A stretch of 64,000 nt of DNA from Desulfovibrio desulfuricans (GTDB taxonomy: Bacteria > Desulfobacterota > Desulfovibrionia > Desulfovibrionales > Desulfovibrionaceae): contig SUVB01000012.1 of NCBI GenBank assembly GCA_015062205.1, positions 21,818 through 85,817 on the forward strand, written 5' to 3'. The translations under genes were made by a program, and so were the position numbers. Positions 7,806 through 16,223 of this stretch are shown here, one piece after another. The notes below the pieces were generated by a model. That model saw only the letters and a program-made list of their open reading frames with translations, made no database searches and had not been told where the DNA came from. Every line of letters starts with the position of its first letter. Position 1 is the stretch's first letter.

Positions 7806-9809
7806 ATGAAACAGCTTGCCTACGGCGTATGGGGCGGGATTGCCTATGACAACCGCAAGACCCGCGAGGTCGCCTCGCCCCCGAATCTGGATTTGGAGGT
7901 GTTCGATCACTTCAACGAAGGCAATCCCGTCAGCATCTTCATGAGCGACCGGGGCTTTCTTGTCTTTGACGCCAGGGCGTCCCTGCTGCGGGCGATGCTG
8001 CTGCATTTCCGCAAGGTGGCTTCCGAATCCTGCGGCAAGTGCACCCCCTGCCGGGCGGGCGCGCCTCTCATCCGCAACCTGCTGGAGAACGCCCTGGCCG
8101 GAGAGGCCGTGCACCCGGCCGCCATGCTGGATCTCGCCCGGCAGATGGCCGCCACCTCGCTGTGCGGCGTGGGCAAGACCGGCCCCCTGCCGCTCATCGC
8201 GGCGCTGGAGCATTTCTCCGTGGAGCTGCTCCACGACGGCGGGGCCGCCGTGGGCGGATTCTATACCGCCATCACAGCCCCATGTATCGAGGCCTGTCCG
8301 GGCCTGGTCAACATTCCCCGCTACATTGACTACATTCGCGACGGGCATGACGATCTGGCCGCCAATACCGTGCTGCGCCACTATCCGCTGGTGGGCAGCT
8401 GCGGCCGCGTGTGCGTGCGCTCCTGCGAGAAAGCCTGTCGGCGCGGCCGGGTGGACGAGCCCATTTCCATCCGCAACCTCAAGCGTTACGCGGCGGACAG
8501 CGCCCTGGCCTCCGGCGTGCTCAAGCCCGCCAGGAGCGCCGTCACCAGAAAGGCCCGCGTGGCCGTGGTGGGCGCGGGGCCCGTGGGCATCTCCTGCGCC
8601 TACCATCTGCTGGAACGCGGCTATCCCGTGGATATTTTCGAGGCCAAGGCCGAGGCGGGCGGCATGATCCGCTACGGCATCCCCATCTACCGCCTGCCCA
8701 AGAACACCCTGAAGGAAGAGACGGACATCGTGGCCGCCATGGGCGGCAATTTCCTCTACAACCGGAAGCTGGGCCGCGATTTTACGGTGGATGACCTCTT
8801 CAGCAAGGGCTACCGCGCCGTGTTCATCGGCTGCGGCTGCCCGCAGGGGGCGTACCTCGGCATGGACGGCGAAGACACGGGGCTGCCGGGGTATGAGAAC
8901 GGCATCGGCTTTCTGGAACGGGTCTACGAGGGCGTGGAGGCGGGCAATCCCCCCGTGCTCGAGGGCGACGCCGTTATTGTGGGCGGCGGCAACGTGGCCA
9001 TGGACTGCTGCCGCGCGGCTGTCCGCGTGGCCACGGGGCGGGTGCACCTGATCTACCGCCGCACCGAGGCCGACGCCCCCTGCGACCCCGAGGAAATCGC
9101 CGCCGCCCGCGAGGAAGGCGTGGAATTCCACTTCCTCTGCGGGCAGAAAAACCTGGTTGTCGAAAACGGCAGGATCACCGGGCTGCGCGTGGTGGACATG
9201 GAGCGCACGGAACCGGATGACAGCGGACGCCGCGGCGTGCGGCCCATTGAAGGCACGGAGCACACCATCCCCTGCAGCTGCGTCATAGCGGCCATCGGTC
9301 AGAAGACCGATCCGGCCATGCTGACCGACAAGGACGGCATTGAGCGCGACCGCAAGGGCTGTATCATCATCAATTCCGCGCACGAGACCAGCCGTCCCGG
9401 CGTGTTCGCCGGGGGGGACTGCACCTCCGGCCCGCGCGCCAAGGGTCCCACCACCATGATCATGGGCATGGGGCACGCCTATTTTGCGGCCCGTTCCATT
9501 GATCGCTACCTTTCGGATGAGGAAGTGCCCTTTGATTCCCGCTGGCGCATGAGCGAGTGGATTGCGCAGGGCAAGCTCTTTCAGGACGGCAAGCCCGTGC
9601 CGCTCAAGCGGCGCAGGCCCCGCGTGGCGCTGCACGAGCTGCCCGCCGGGGAACGCGCCCGCAATTTCCGCGAGGTGGAACAGACCATGAGCAAGGAAGA
9701 GGCCTGGGCCGAGGCCGCGCGCTGCATGCGCTGCTACCGCGTCCTTTCCGTCGTCACCGAAAAGCCCATTCCCGGCGCGGACGCCGCTGCCGCGGTTCAG
9801 GAGGCATAG
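7806..9809 (+). CDS. NuoF-like Fe-S domain fused to GltD-like NAD(P)H flavoprotein (hydrogenase-linked)
   Basis: A 667-residue cytoplasmic flavoprotein. Residues 1-140 resemble the C-terminal [4Fe-4S] domain of NuoF (ESCGKCTPCRAG near 73-84, then SLCGVGKTG). Next comes a GltD-type module. Its N-terminal cysteines CIEACPG and CGRVCVRSCEKAC bind Fe-S clusters. An FAD-binding VVGAGPVGISCAYHL lies near residue 255 and an NAD(P)H-binding VIVGGGNVAMDCC near 391. A last cysteine pair, CMRC, is near the end. The start at 7806 follows AGGAG by five bases. The [FeFe] hydrogenase gene begins two bases after its stop. Together they match the arrangement called glutamate synthase-linked (group A2) hydrogenase. 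This subunit probably carries electrons between NAD(P)H and the hydrogenase. It lacks the glutamate synthase large subunit, so it is not expected to make glutamate. Confidence 0.88.
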   Translation: MKQLAYGVWGGIAYDNRKTREVASPPNLDLEVFDHFNEGNPVSIFMSDRGFLVFDARASLLRAMLLHFRKVASESCGKCTPCRAGAPLIRNLLENALAGEAVHPAAMLDLARQMAATSLCGVGKTGPLPLIAALEHFSVELLHDGGAAVGGFYTAITAPCIEACPGLVNIPRYIDYIRDGHDDLAANTVLRHYPLVGSCGRVCVRSCEKACRRGRVDEPISIRNLKRYAADSALASGVLKPARSAVTRKARVAVVGAGPVGISCAYHLLERGYPVDIFEAKAEAGGMIRYGIPIYRLPKNTLKEETDIVAAMGGNFLYNRKLGRDFTVDDLFSKGYRAVFIGCGCPQGAYLGMDGEDTGLPGYENGIGFLERVYEGVEAGNPPVLEGDAVIVGGGNVAMDCCRAAVRVATGRVHLIYRRTEADAPCDPEEIAAAREEGVEFHFLCGQKNLVVENGRITGLRVVDMERTEPDDSGRRGVRPIEGTEHTIPCSCVIAAIGQKTDPAMLTDKDGIERDRKGCIIINSAHETSRPGVFAGGDCTSGPRAKGPTTMIMGMGHAYFAARSIDRYLSDEEVPFDSRWRMSEWIAQGKLFQDGKPVPLKRRRPRVALHELPAGERARNFREVEQTMSKEEAWAEAARCMRCYRVLSVVTEKPIPGADAAAAVQEA

Positions 9810-9811
9810 CC

Positions 9812-11614
9812 ATGAGCACATGCGTCATCAATGGCCGGGAATACGCGTTTGAGGAAGGTGAAAGCATCCTGCAGGTGGCCCGGCGCAACAATGTCTTCAT
9901 CCCCACGCTCTGCCGCTTCGAGCCGCTCGGGCACGAGCCGGGCACCTGTCGCGTCTGCCTTGTGAAAGTGACCGACGAAAGCGGAACGCGCATGACCACA
10001 TCCTGCGACACGCCCATGCTGGAGGGCATGCGGGTGGACACGCTCTCCCGCGAGGTGCGTGACCGTCAGCGCATGCAGGTGGAACTGATTTTCGCCGATC
10101 ACGACCAGAACTGCGTGGCCTGCGCCCGGCACGGCGACTGCGAACTGCAGGATCTGGGCGAGGCCGTGGGCCTCAGCCGCAACCGCTACACCGACAACCT
10201 GCTGCCCGCCGCCGTGGCCCGGCCGCTGGACGCGAGCGCCACGGGCATGATACGCGACATGACCAAGTGCATCCGCTGCCTGCGCTGCGTGGAAGTGTGC
10301 CGCCAGGTGCAGGGCGTGCATGCCCTCACTGTGGACAACAAGGGGCAGGCGGCCTGCATCGGCGTGGGCATGGCCGCGGACCACAAGTCCTCGGCCTGCA
10401 TCCAGTGCGGGCAGTGCATACTGGTCTGCCCCACGGGCGCGCTGGCCGAGCGCGATCAGAACGACCAGGTGCTGGACTGGCTGACCGATCCGGACATTAT
10501 CACGGTCTTCAGCTTTGCGCCGTCCGTGCGCGTGCTGCTGGGCGAGGAATTCGGCTTCGCGCCCGGCTCCAACGTGGAGGGCAGGATCGTGGCGGCCCTC
10601 ACGGCCATCGGCGCGGACATCGTGACCGATACGGACTTCGGCGCGGATGTGGTCATCATGGAGGAGGGCACGGAACTGCTGGGCCGCATCAAAAACAAGG
10701 GCGTGCTGCCCATGTTCACCTCCTGCTGTCCCGGCTGGATCAACTATGCGGAAAAGCATTTCCCGCAGATATTGCCCTACCTCTCCACCACGCGCTCGCC
10801 GCAGGGCGTGCAGGGGCCGCTGGCGAAAACGTACCTTCCGGCGAAAATGGGTATTGACGCCAGGAAGATACGCACCATCTCCATCATGCCCTGCATCGCC
10901 AAAAAGGACGAGGCGGCCCGGCCGCAGCTTGCCACCGACGGCGTGCGCGACACGGATGTGGTGCTCACCGTGCGCGAGTTCGCGCGGCTTCTGCGCCGCA
11001 CGGGCGTTGACCTCAGGAACGTCGCGCCCGCGCCCTTTGACAATCCCTACATGAGCGACTCCACGGGGGCCGCCGTCATTTTCGGCACGACCGGCGGCGT
11101 TATGGAGGCGGCGGTGCGCACGGTCTACGCCGTGCTGAACGGCAAGGAGATTGACGGCATCGACGTGCACGAGCTGCGGGGGCTGGACGGCCTGCGCGAG
11201 GCCGAGGTGGATCTGGGGCCTGAGCACGGGAAAATCAGGGTGGCCATCGCCCACACACTGCGCAATGCCCGCATATTGGCTGAACAGGCGGTGAAGGGCG
11301 AGTCGCCCTACACGTTCATCGAGGTCATGGCCTGCCCAGGCGGCTGCGTCAACGGGGGCGGCATCCCGCGCGTCAAGGGGGCCTATCATCTGGGCGGCAA
11401 GCGCCGGCGGCACGGGCTGTTCAGCCAGGACCACAACATGCCGCGCCGCCAGTCGCACAACAACCCGCAGATCAAGCGCCTGTATGACGAGTTTCTGGGC
11501 GAACCCAATTCCGAAAAGGCGCACCATCTGCTGCACACCCGCTACAGTGACCGCAGCGGCAGGCCTTCGGAGAGCATTGCGGCAAACAAGGCGCGGCTCA
11601 CGCTGACAGAGTAG
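9812..11614 (+). CDS. [FeFe] hydrogenase catalytic subunit with NuoG-like N-terminus
   Basis: A 600-residue iron hydrogenase that interconverts H2 with protons and electrons. Domains in order: a plant-type [2Fe-2S] domain (CRFEPLGHEPGTCRVC near residues 33-50); a NuoG-type His/Cys [4Fe-4S] site (DHDQNCVACARHGDC); a two-cluster ferredoxin domain (CIRCLRCVEVC and CIQCGQCILVCP); and the H-cluster domain. All three H-cluster signatures are intact: TSCCPGW, MPCIAKKDEA and EVMACPGGCVNGGG. A small-subunit-like tail (LLHTRYSDR) follows. AGGAGG lies seven bases before the start. No Tat signal is present, so it is cytoplasmic. It resembles HndD of NADP-reducing hydrogenases, but the partner is a GltD-like protein rather than HndABC. 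The maturases HydEFG are not in the window. Confidence 0.95.
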   Translation: MSTCVINGREYAFEEGESILQVARRNNVFIPTLCRFEPLGHEPGTCRVCLVKVTDESGTRMTTSCDTPMLEGMRVDTLSREVRDRQRMQVELIFADHDQNCVACARHGDCELQDLGEAVGLSRNRYTDNLLPAAVARPLDASATGMIRDMTKCIRCLRCVEVCRQVQGVHALTVDNKGQAACIGVGMAADHKSSACIQCGQCILVCPTGALAERDQNDQVLDWLTDPDIITVFSFAPSVRVLLGEEFGFAPGSNVEGRIVAALTAIGADIVTDTDFGADVVIMEEGTELLGRIKNKGVLPMFTSCCPGWINYAEKHFPQILPYLSTTRSPQGVQGPLAKTYLPAKMGIDARKIRTISIMPCIAKKDEAARPQLATDGVRDTDVVLTVREFARLLRRTGVDLRNVAPAPFDNPYMSDSTGAAVIFGTTGGVMEAAVRTVYAVLNGKEIDGIDVHELRGLDGLREAEVDLGPEHGKIRVAIAHTLRNARILAEQAVKGESPYTFIEVMACPGGCVNGGGIPRVKGAYHLGGKRRRHGLFSQDHNMPRRQSHNNPQIKRLYDEFLGEPNSEKAHHLLHTRYSDRSGRPSESIAANKARLTLTE

Positions 11615-11662
11615 CCGGCGGCATGCGCTGGCGTGTCCCGACGGCGCGCGTCGGCCGCGAAC

Positions 11663-11697
11663 CCCGGCGGGGGATGCTTTTCCCCCGCCGGGCGTTT
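11663..11697 (+). terminator. Terminator-like hairpin after the hydrogenase gene
   Basis: A perfect 11-base-pair GC stem (11663-11673 with 11682-11692, loop of eight) is followed by only three T residues. It probably ends the two-gene hydrogenase transcript, although the weak T run makes its efficiency uncertain. Confidence 0.5.
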
Positions 11698-11723
11698 GAC
11701 CGTCCGGGGGAGGAGGCGTCGGC

Positions 11724-13106
11724 ATGGCCAGGGAACTTACACGGGGCAGCCCCGTCCGGCTGATCTTTCTCTTTGCCCTGCCCCTGCTGCTGGGCAACGC
11801 CTTCCAGCAGTTCTACAGCATGGCCGACACCCTCATCGTGGGCCGCACCCTCGGCGTGGACGCGCTGGCGGGCGTGGGTTCCACCTGGAGCATCCTTTTC
11901 CTCTTTCTGGGCTTCCTGATGGGCATGGCCTCGGGCTTTTCCATCACCTGCGCGCAACGCTACGGCGCGCGGGACAAACCGGGGCTCAGGCGCAGTTTCT
12001 GCGCCGCGTTGCTGCTGGGCGCGGGCATGGCCTGCGCATTGACGGCCGGGGGGGTGGCCGCCGCCCGGCCCCTGCTCGCCTTCATCAACACGCCGCCGGA
12101 AATATTCGGACACGCCCACGCCTACCTGCGCGTCACCATGTGGGGCGCGGGAGCGACAATGCTCTACAATGTCCTCTCCGCCACCATCATGGCGCTGGGA
12201 GACAGCCGCACGCCGCTGTTCTTTCTTGTGCTGGCCTGCCTGCTCAACATTGCGCTGGATCTCGTCTTCATCCTGCGCTGCGGCATGGGCGTGGAAGGCG
12301 CCGCGCTGGCCACCGTCATTTCGCAGGGATTTTCGGGTCTGTGCTGCCTCCTGTTCATCGTGCGCAGGCTGCCCGTGCTGCGGCCGCGCGCCAGGGACTG
12401 GCGCAGCCTTGATCCCGCCCTGTTTCTGCGCCATATCCGCATGGGCCTGCCCATGGGCTTTCAGGCCTCCGTCATCGCCCTGGGCGCGGTCATCATCCAG
12501 ACGGCGCTCAACAGGCTCGGCGCGGAACCCGTAGCGGCCTTCACCGCCGCCATGCGCATTGATTCCATCGGCATCATGCCGCTCATGAGCTTTGGCCTGG
12601 CCATGGCCACCTACACCGGGCAGAATTTCGGCGCAGGCCGCATGGATCGCATCCGCCAGGGCGTGCGGCAGGCCTCCGCGCTCTCGCTCGCCTATGCCGC
12701 AGCGGCTGCGGCGCTCTGCATCTTCGCAGGGGCTCCCCTGGTGCGTATCTTCGTGGGGGCGGGGCAGGAGCGTGTGGTGGAGCTGGGGCGCGAGTTCCTG
12801 TTCGTGCAGGCGGTCATGTACTGGGCGCTGGCCCTGCTGTTCATCATCCGCAATACCCTGCAGGGACTCGGCAAGAGCATGACGCCCACCATCGCCGGCG
12901 TCATGGAGCTTGTCATGCGCGCCTTTGCGGCGCTGGCGCTGGCCCCCTCCCTGGGCTTCCTGGGCGTCTGTCTGGCAAGTCCCCTCGCCTGGGTGGGCTC
13001 CCTCGTCCCGCTGTCCGTGGCCTATGCGCTCTGGACGCGACGGCAGGGCCGGACGGACGGCGCGCCCCCCGCAGCTACCGGAACGGAAAGGCCGCGCCGC
13101 AATTGA
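11724..13106 (+). CDS. MATE family efflux transporter
   Basis: A 460-residue inner-membrane protein with about twelve hydrophobic segments arranged as two similar halves. The start RLIFLFALPLLLGNAFQQFY and the segment SMADTLIVGRTLGVDALAGVGS are typical of MATE proteins. These exchange cations for drugs or metabolites. The second half repeats the theme (MRIDSIGIMPLMSFGLAMAT, YTGQNFGAG). An AGGAGG lies a few bases upstream of the start. The substrate is unknown. It follows the hydrogenase terminator and probably has its own transcript. Resemblance is closest to the MepA/DinF-like branch, but I cannot separate branches with confidence. Confidence 0.9.
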   Translation: MARELTRGSPVRLIFLFALPLLLGNAFQQFYSMADTLIVGRTLGVDALAGVGSTWSILFLFLGFLMGMASGFSITCAQRYGARDKPGLRRSFCAALLLGAGMACALTAGGVAAARPLLAFINTPPEIFGHAHAYLRVTMWGAGATMLYNVLSATIMALGDSRTPLFFLVLACLLNIALDLVFILRCGMGVEGAALATVISQGFSGLCCLLFIVRRLPVLRPRARDWRSLDPALFLRHIRMGLPMGFQASVIALGAVIIQTALNRLGAEPVAAFTAAMRIDSIGIMPLMSFGLAMATYTGQNFGAGRMDRIRQGVRQASALSLAYAAAAAALCIFAGAPLVRIFVGAGQERVVELGREFLFVQAVMYWALALLFIIRNTLQGLGKSMTPTIAGVMELVMRAFAALALAPSLGFLGVCLASPLAWVGSLVPLSVAYALWTRRQGRTDGAPPAATGTERPRRN

Positions 13107-13244
13107 CATTCGAACCGTTTCTTTTACAGTAAAAGCTTCGGCTGCGCTGTTCCCGCCGCGACCGCGCCGCCGCGCGCACCGAAAAGGGCGCGGCCGTGTT
13201 GTCATCCCGGCTCCGGCGAGCGCCCGAAAGCGCAGGTAGCATAG

Positions 13245-14495
13245 ATGCTCAAGGCCTTTTTTTTCGCCATTTTTCTTCCCCCGACCTATCTTTCCCTGCG
13301 TCTGCTCATCCGGCGGGCATGGCCCCTGTGGGCGCGGCTGGCGGCCATTGCCGCCCTGTATGTGATTTCCCAGGTCTATACCATTGATTCGACGCTGTTC
13401 CGCAACCTGTCCGGACCGGACATGCCCGCCTGCCTGCTTCTGTTCCAGATATGGCTGTTCACGGCCATGATGCTGCTCTTCCTGCTGGTGCTCGGCTGGG
13501 ATGCGGCGCGTCTCGCGGCGCGGGCTCTGCGGGGCCTGGCGGCCTTTGCCGGACGGATTGCGGGGCGGTTTCCAACGCCGCGTCCGAGCGCGTTCGTCCC
13601 GGCGCGGCGCACCTTCCTGCGGCAGGGAGCCGCGTCCCTCGGCCTGACCCTGGGGGCTCCGGCCGTGTGCCTTGCCACATCGGCCGCAGGCGTGGCGCGG
13701 GGAACGGCCCTGCCGCAACTGCACCGCATGGAGGCCTTTCTGCCGCAGCTGCCCCCCGCGCTGGACGGCTTCTGTCTGGCACACATCACGGATGTGCATA
13801 TCGGCCCCCTCACCAGCATTGACTGGGCGCGACAGCTGGTGGCGCGCGCCAATGCCGTGCGGCCCGATCTCATCTGCCTGACCGGCGACCTGACCGACGG
13901 GCGCTGGGATTATCAGGTGGCGCACGGCGGCACGCGCATTGAGGCTGTGCGCGAGTTCGCCGCCTTCCGCGCCCGGCACGGCGTGTTCGGCTGCACGGGC
14001 AATCACGAGTATTACAGCGATTACGAAGGCTGGATGGCATTGTACGACAGCGTCGGCATCCGCATGCTGCACAATGCGGGGGCCGTGCTGGAGCACGGCG
14101 GCGCGCGCGTGGCCGTGGCGGGACTGGATGACTCTGTGGTTGCCGAGTCCGCCGCGCAGATGTTGAGCGGCCTGCCGGGGCGGACGGAAGGAATCTTCCG
14201 CATCCTTATGGATCACCGACCCACGCGCGCTGCGGCCAACGCGGCGGCGGGCGCGGATCTGCAGCTTTCCGGGCACACGCACGGCGGGCAGTGCCTGGGC
14301 ATGGACAGGATTGTGGCCAGGGCCAACAGCGGGCTTGTGCGGGGCTGGTACACCATATCCGGCATGCCGCTCTATGTTTCCAGCGGGGCAGGGTTGTGGT
14401 CCGGTTTTCCCGTGCGGCTCGGCATTCCTGCGGAAATCGCCTGCATCACCCTCAGGAAGGGACAGGGCGACCGGCCCGTCATGCGTGACGTGTGA
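13245..14495 (+). CDS. Membrane-anchored metallophosphoesterase (YkuE-like)
   Basis: A 416-residue protein. Three to four membrane segments in the first 110 residues are followed by RRTFLRQG (about 118-125) and a hydrophobic stretch that looks like an internal Tat-type signal. A calcineurin-like metallophosphoesterase domain then follows. Its metal-binding motifs are all present: DVHIG near 182, GDLTDG near 213, GNHEYY near 251 and GHTHGG near 343. The layout fits YkuE-type phosphoesterases, whose catalytic domain faces outward; some act on lipid-linked or cell-wall substrates. The exact substrate is unknown. It stands 138 bases after the MATE gene with a modest ribosome site (AGGT). Confidence 0.85.
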   Translation: MLKAFFFAIFLPPTYLSLRLLIRRAWPLWARLAAIAALYVISQVYTIDSTLFRNLSGPDMPACLLLFQIWLFTAMMLLFLLVLGWDAARLAARALRGLAAFAGRIAGRFPTPRPSAFVPARRTFLRQGAASLGLTLGAPAVCLATSAAGVARGTALPQLHRMEAFLPQLPPALDGFCLAHITDVHIGPLTSIDWARQLVARANAVRPDLICLTGDLTDGRWDYQVAHGGTRIEAVREFAAFRARHGVFGCTGNHEYYSDYEGWMALYDSVGIRMLHNAGAVLEHGGARVAVAGLDDSVVAESAAQMLSGLPGRTEGIFRILMDHRPTRAAANAAAGADLQLSGHTHGGQCLGMDRIVARANSGLVRGWYTISGMPLYVSSGAGLWSGFPVRLGIPAEIACITLRKGQGDRPVMRDV

Positions 14496-14540
14496 GCTGC
14501 GCAGCAGCGCCCGGCGTGCCTGCCGCTTTTGCAGGGAGGA

Positions 14541-14573
14541 AACAAAACGCCCCCGGCCGCTGCCGGGGGCGTT
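14541..14573 (-). terminator. Intrinsic terminator of dapA
   Basis: A 12-base-pair GC-rich stem (14573-14562 with 14557-14546, loop of four) is followed on the reverse strand by TTTTGTTT-like sequence. It lies about 40 bases after the dapA stop. On the forward strand the trailing sequence is not T-rich, so it mainly serves dapA. Confidence 0.75.
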
Positions 14574-14612
14574 GCTGTTGCGGGGAGGGGCGAGCGGCGC
14601 GCGATGCAGGCG

Positions 14613-15491
14613 CTACAGCAGCTTCTGCGCGCGCAATACGTCCACAAGTTTCTGCTTGGCGGCTTCGCCCATGGGGCAGAGCGGCAGGCGCATTTCCGCT
14701 TCCATCAGGCCCATGAGGCCCAGCGCCGTCTTGACGGGAATGGGGTTGCTTTCAAAGAACAGCGCCTCATGCAGGGGGAAGAGGCTGTGGTGGATGCGCC
14801 GGGCTTCGGCCAGATCCCCCTTGTTGAAGGCGTTGCACATGGCGGCCACGCGTCCCGGCACAATGTTCGAGGTGACGGAGATGACGCCCCGGCCGCCCAG
14901 CGCCATGAGCGAGAGGGCGGAAAGATCGTCGCCGGAAAGCACGCTGAAGTTCTCGGGGCACTGCTCCAGAATGCGGCTGCCCTGCGCCATGTCGCCGGTG
15001 GCCTCCTTGACGCCCGCGATGTTGGAGAAATCGTGCGCCAGGCGGGCCAGCGTGGCCGGGGCGAGGCTGCACCCGGTGCGGCCGGGCACATTGTAGGGCA
15101 CCAGCGGCAGGTCCACGGCTTCGGCGATGGCCTTGAAATGCCGGTACAGTCCCTCCTGCGTGGGCTTGTTGTAGTAGGGGGTGATCAGCAGGGCGCCGTC
15201 GGCCCCGGCTTTCTGTGCAAAGCGCGCCAGACGGATGGCCTCGGTGGTGTTGTTGGAGCCGGCTCCCGCCAGCACCGGCACGCGTCCTTTGGCCTGGTCG
15301 ATGCAAATCTCTATGACGCGTTCATGCTCTTCGTGGGACAGTGTGGCCGATTCGCCGGTAGTGCCGCAGGGCACCAGACCATGAATTCCTTCGGCGATCT
15401 GCCGCTCGATAAACGCTCGATAGCCTTCCTCATCCAGCACATTGTTTTTGAACGGGGTGACAAGCGCCGTCAAAGCACCTGAAAACTGCAT
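14613..15491 (-). CDS. dapA: 4-hydroxy-tetrahydrodipicolinate synthase
   Basis: DapA condenses pyruvate with aspartate semialdehyde, the first step specific to lysine and diaminopimelate synthesis. The 292-residue length is standard for the family. Visible landmarks are the N-terminal GALTALVTPF, the substrate loop GTTGESATL, the tyrosine segment LITPYYNKP, the segment YNVPGRTG, and the Schiff-base lysine in GVKEATGD. AGGAG lies six bases before the start. The gene appears monocistronic, with a terminator directly downstream. It is cytoplasmic and works as a homotetramer in characterised relatives. Confidence 0.97.
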   Translation of the reverse strand: MQFSGALTALVTPFKNNVLDEEGYRAFIERQIAEGIHGLVPCGTTGESATLSHEEHERVIEICIDQAKGRVPVLAGAGSNNTTEAIRLARFAQKAGADGALLITPYYNKPTQEGLYRHFKAIAEAVDLPLVPYNVPGRTGCSLAPATLARLAHDFSNIAGVKEATGDMAQGSRILEQCPENFSVLSGDDLSALSLMALGGRGVISVTSNIVPGRVAAMCNAFNKGDLAEARRIHHSLFPLHEALFFESNPIPVKTALGLMGLMEAEMRLPLCPMGEAAKQKLVDVLRAQKLL

Positions 15492-15839
15492 GGCAAGCTC
15501 CTGTGGACCCTGCGCCGTCGCCGGGGGCGGCGTGGGGCGTATGCCCGGCCGGGCTGCCTTCCGGAAGTCCGGCGAAGCCGGAAGCGCCGTGGCGGGCTGC
15601 TGGCCCTGCCGGCAGCGGACGGCTGCGCAACGCCGCGCATTTTTGCGCTGAGGCCGTTCCGGCAGCTACGTTGCCCCACGGCGAGGGAAAACGGACAACG
15701 GGCAACGACAACAATGAAAACGACGGCAGAAGCGCAACAAGAACCTCTGCTTCAACGCGCACTGCGCATCGAAGTAAAACCATTCCCCGGATGCGCGTCA
15801 TCACCGGCTCACAGGGAACCCCTGCGGGCCGAAGACCGT
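15492..15839. other. Intergenic region between dapA and the HU/IHF gene
   Basis: This 348-base gap presumably contains the dapA promoter and the 3' end of the HU/IHF transcript. I see no open frame with coding character, no riboswitch-like motif and no clear terminator. The part around 15690-15760 is richer in A than its surroundings, which suits a reverse-strand promoter region. Confidence 0.4.
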
Positions 15840-16115
15840 CTACTGGTTGATGAATTCTTTCAATTCCTTGCCGGCACGGAAGAAGGGCAGCCGTTTCGCG
15901 GCCACGGCCACGCTTTCGCCGGTTTTGGGGTTGCGGCCGGCGTAGCCTTCATACTCCTTGATTTTGAAGCTTCCAAAGCCGCGGATCTCAATACGCTCTC
16001 CGGAGAGCAGCGATTGTTTCATGGCGTCAAAAAAGGTGTTGACCACCAACGAAGCGTCATCCATGGGAATGTTCGTTTCGTCGGCCAGCGCCTTGATCAG
16101 TTCGCTCTTGTTCAT
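15840..16115 (-). CDS. HU/IHF family DNA-bending protein
   Basis: A 91-residue nucleoid protein. The N-terminal MNKSELIKALA helix, FGSFKIKEY and the DNA-contact arm RNPKTGESV are the hallmarks of the HU/IHF family; the proline that intercalates DNA is in this arm. The subtype (HU, IHF-alpha or IHF-beta) cannot be settled from this alone. The sequence KLPFFRAGKELKEF-like end resembles IHF-beta. Two ATG codons lie in tandem. The second (16115) is four bases from GGAGG and is preferred over the first (16118), which is only one base away. It likely has its own promoter upstream. Confidence 0.93.
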   Translation of the reverse strand: MNKSELIKALADETNIPMDDASLVVNTFFDAMKQSLLSGERIEIRGFGSFKIKEYEGYAGRNPKTGESVAVAAKRLPFFRAGKELKEFINQ

Positions 16116-16180
16116 CATGCCTCCGTGTACGGCGTCGCGCCGCAGAAAGCGGGGGATGCCGTGGGGGTACTCGTGACGCC

Positions 16181-16209
16181 ATCGTAGCGGAATTTTCTGT
16201 CAAGGTAAA
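16181..16209 (-). promoter_or_regulatory. Probable promoter of the HU/IHF gene
   Basis: On the reverse strand TTTACC (16209-16204) and TACGAT (16186-16181) are 17 bases apart. A TTGACA at 16203-16198 lies too close to serve as the -35. The palindrome GTAAA-N4-TTTAC overlaps the upstream edge and could bind a regulator. Confidence 0.35.
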
Positions 16210-16223
16210 CTGTTTTACAGAAA

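Noticed and set aside
11598..14282. 894-codon reverse open frame across the MATE and phosphoesterase genes
   Set aside because: It spans two well-supported genes and their gap; composition is typical of antisense artefacts.
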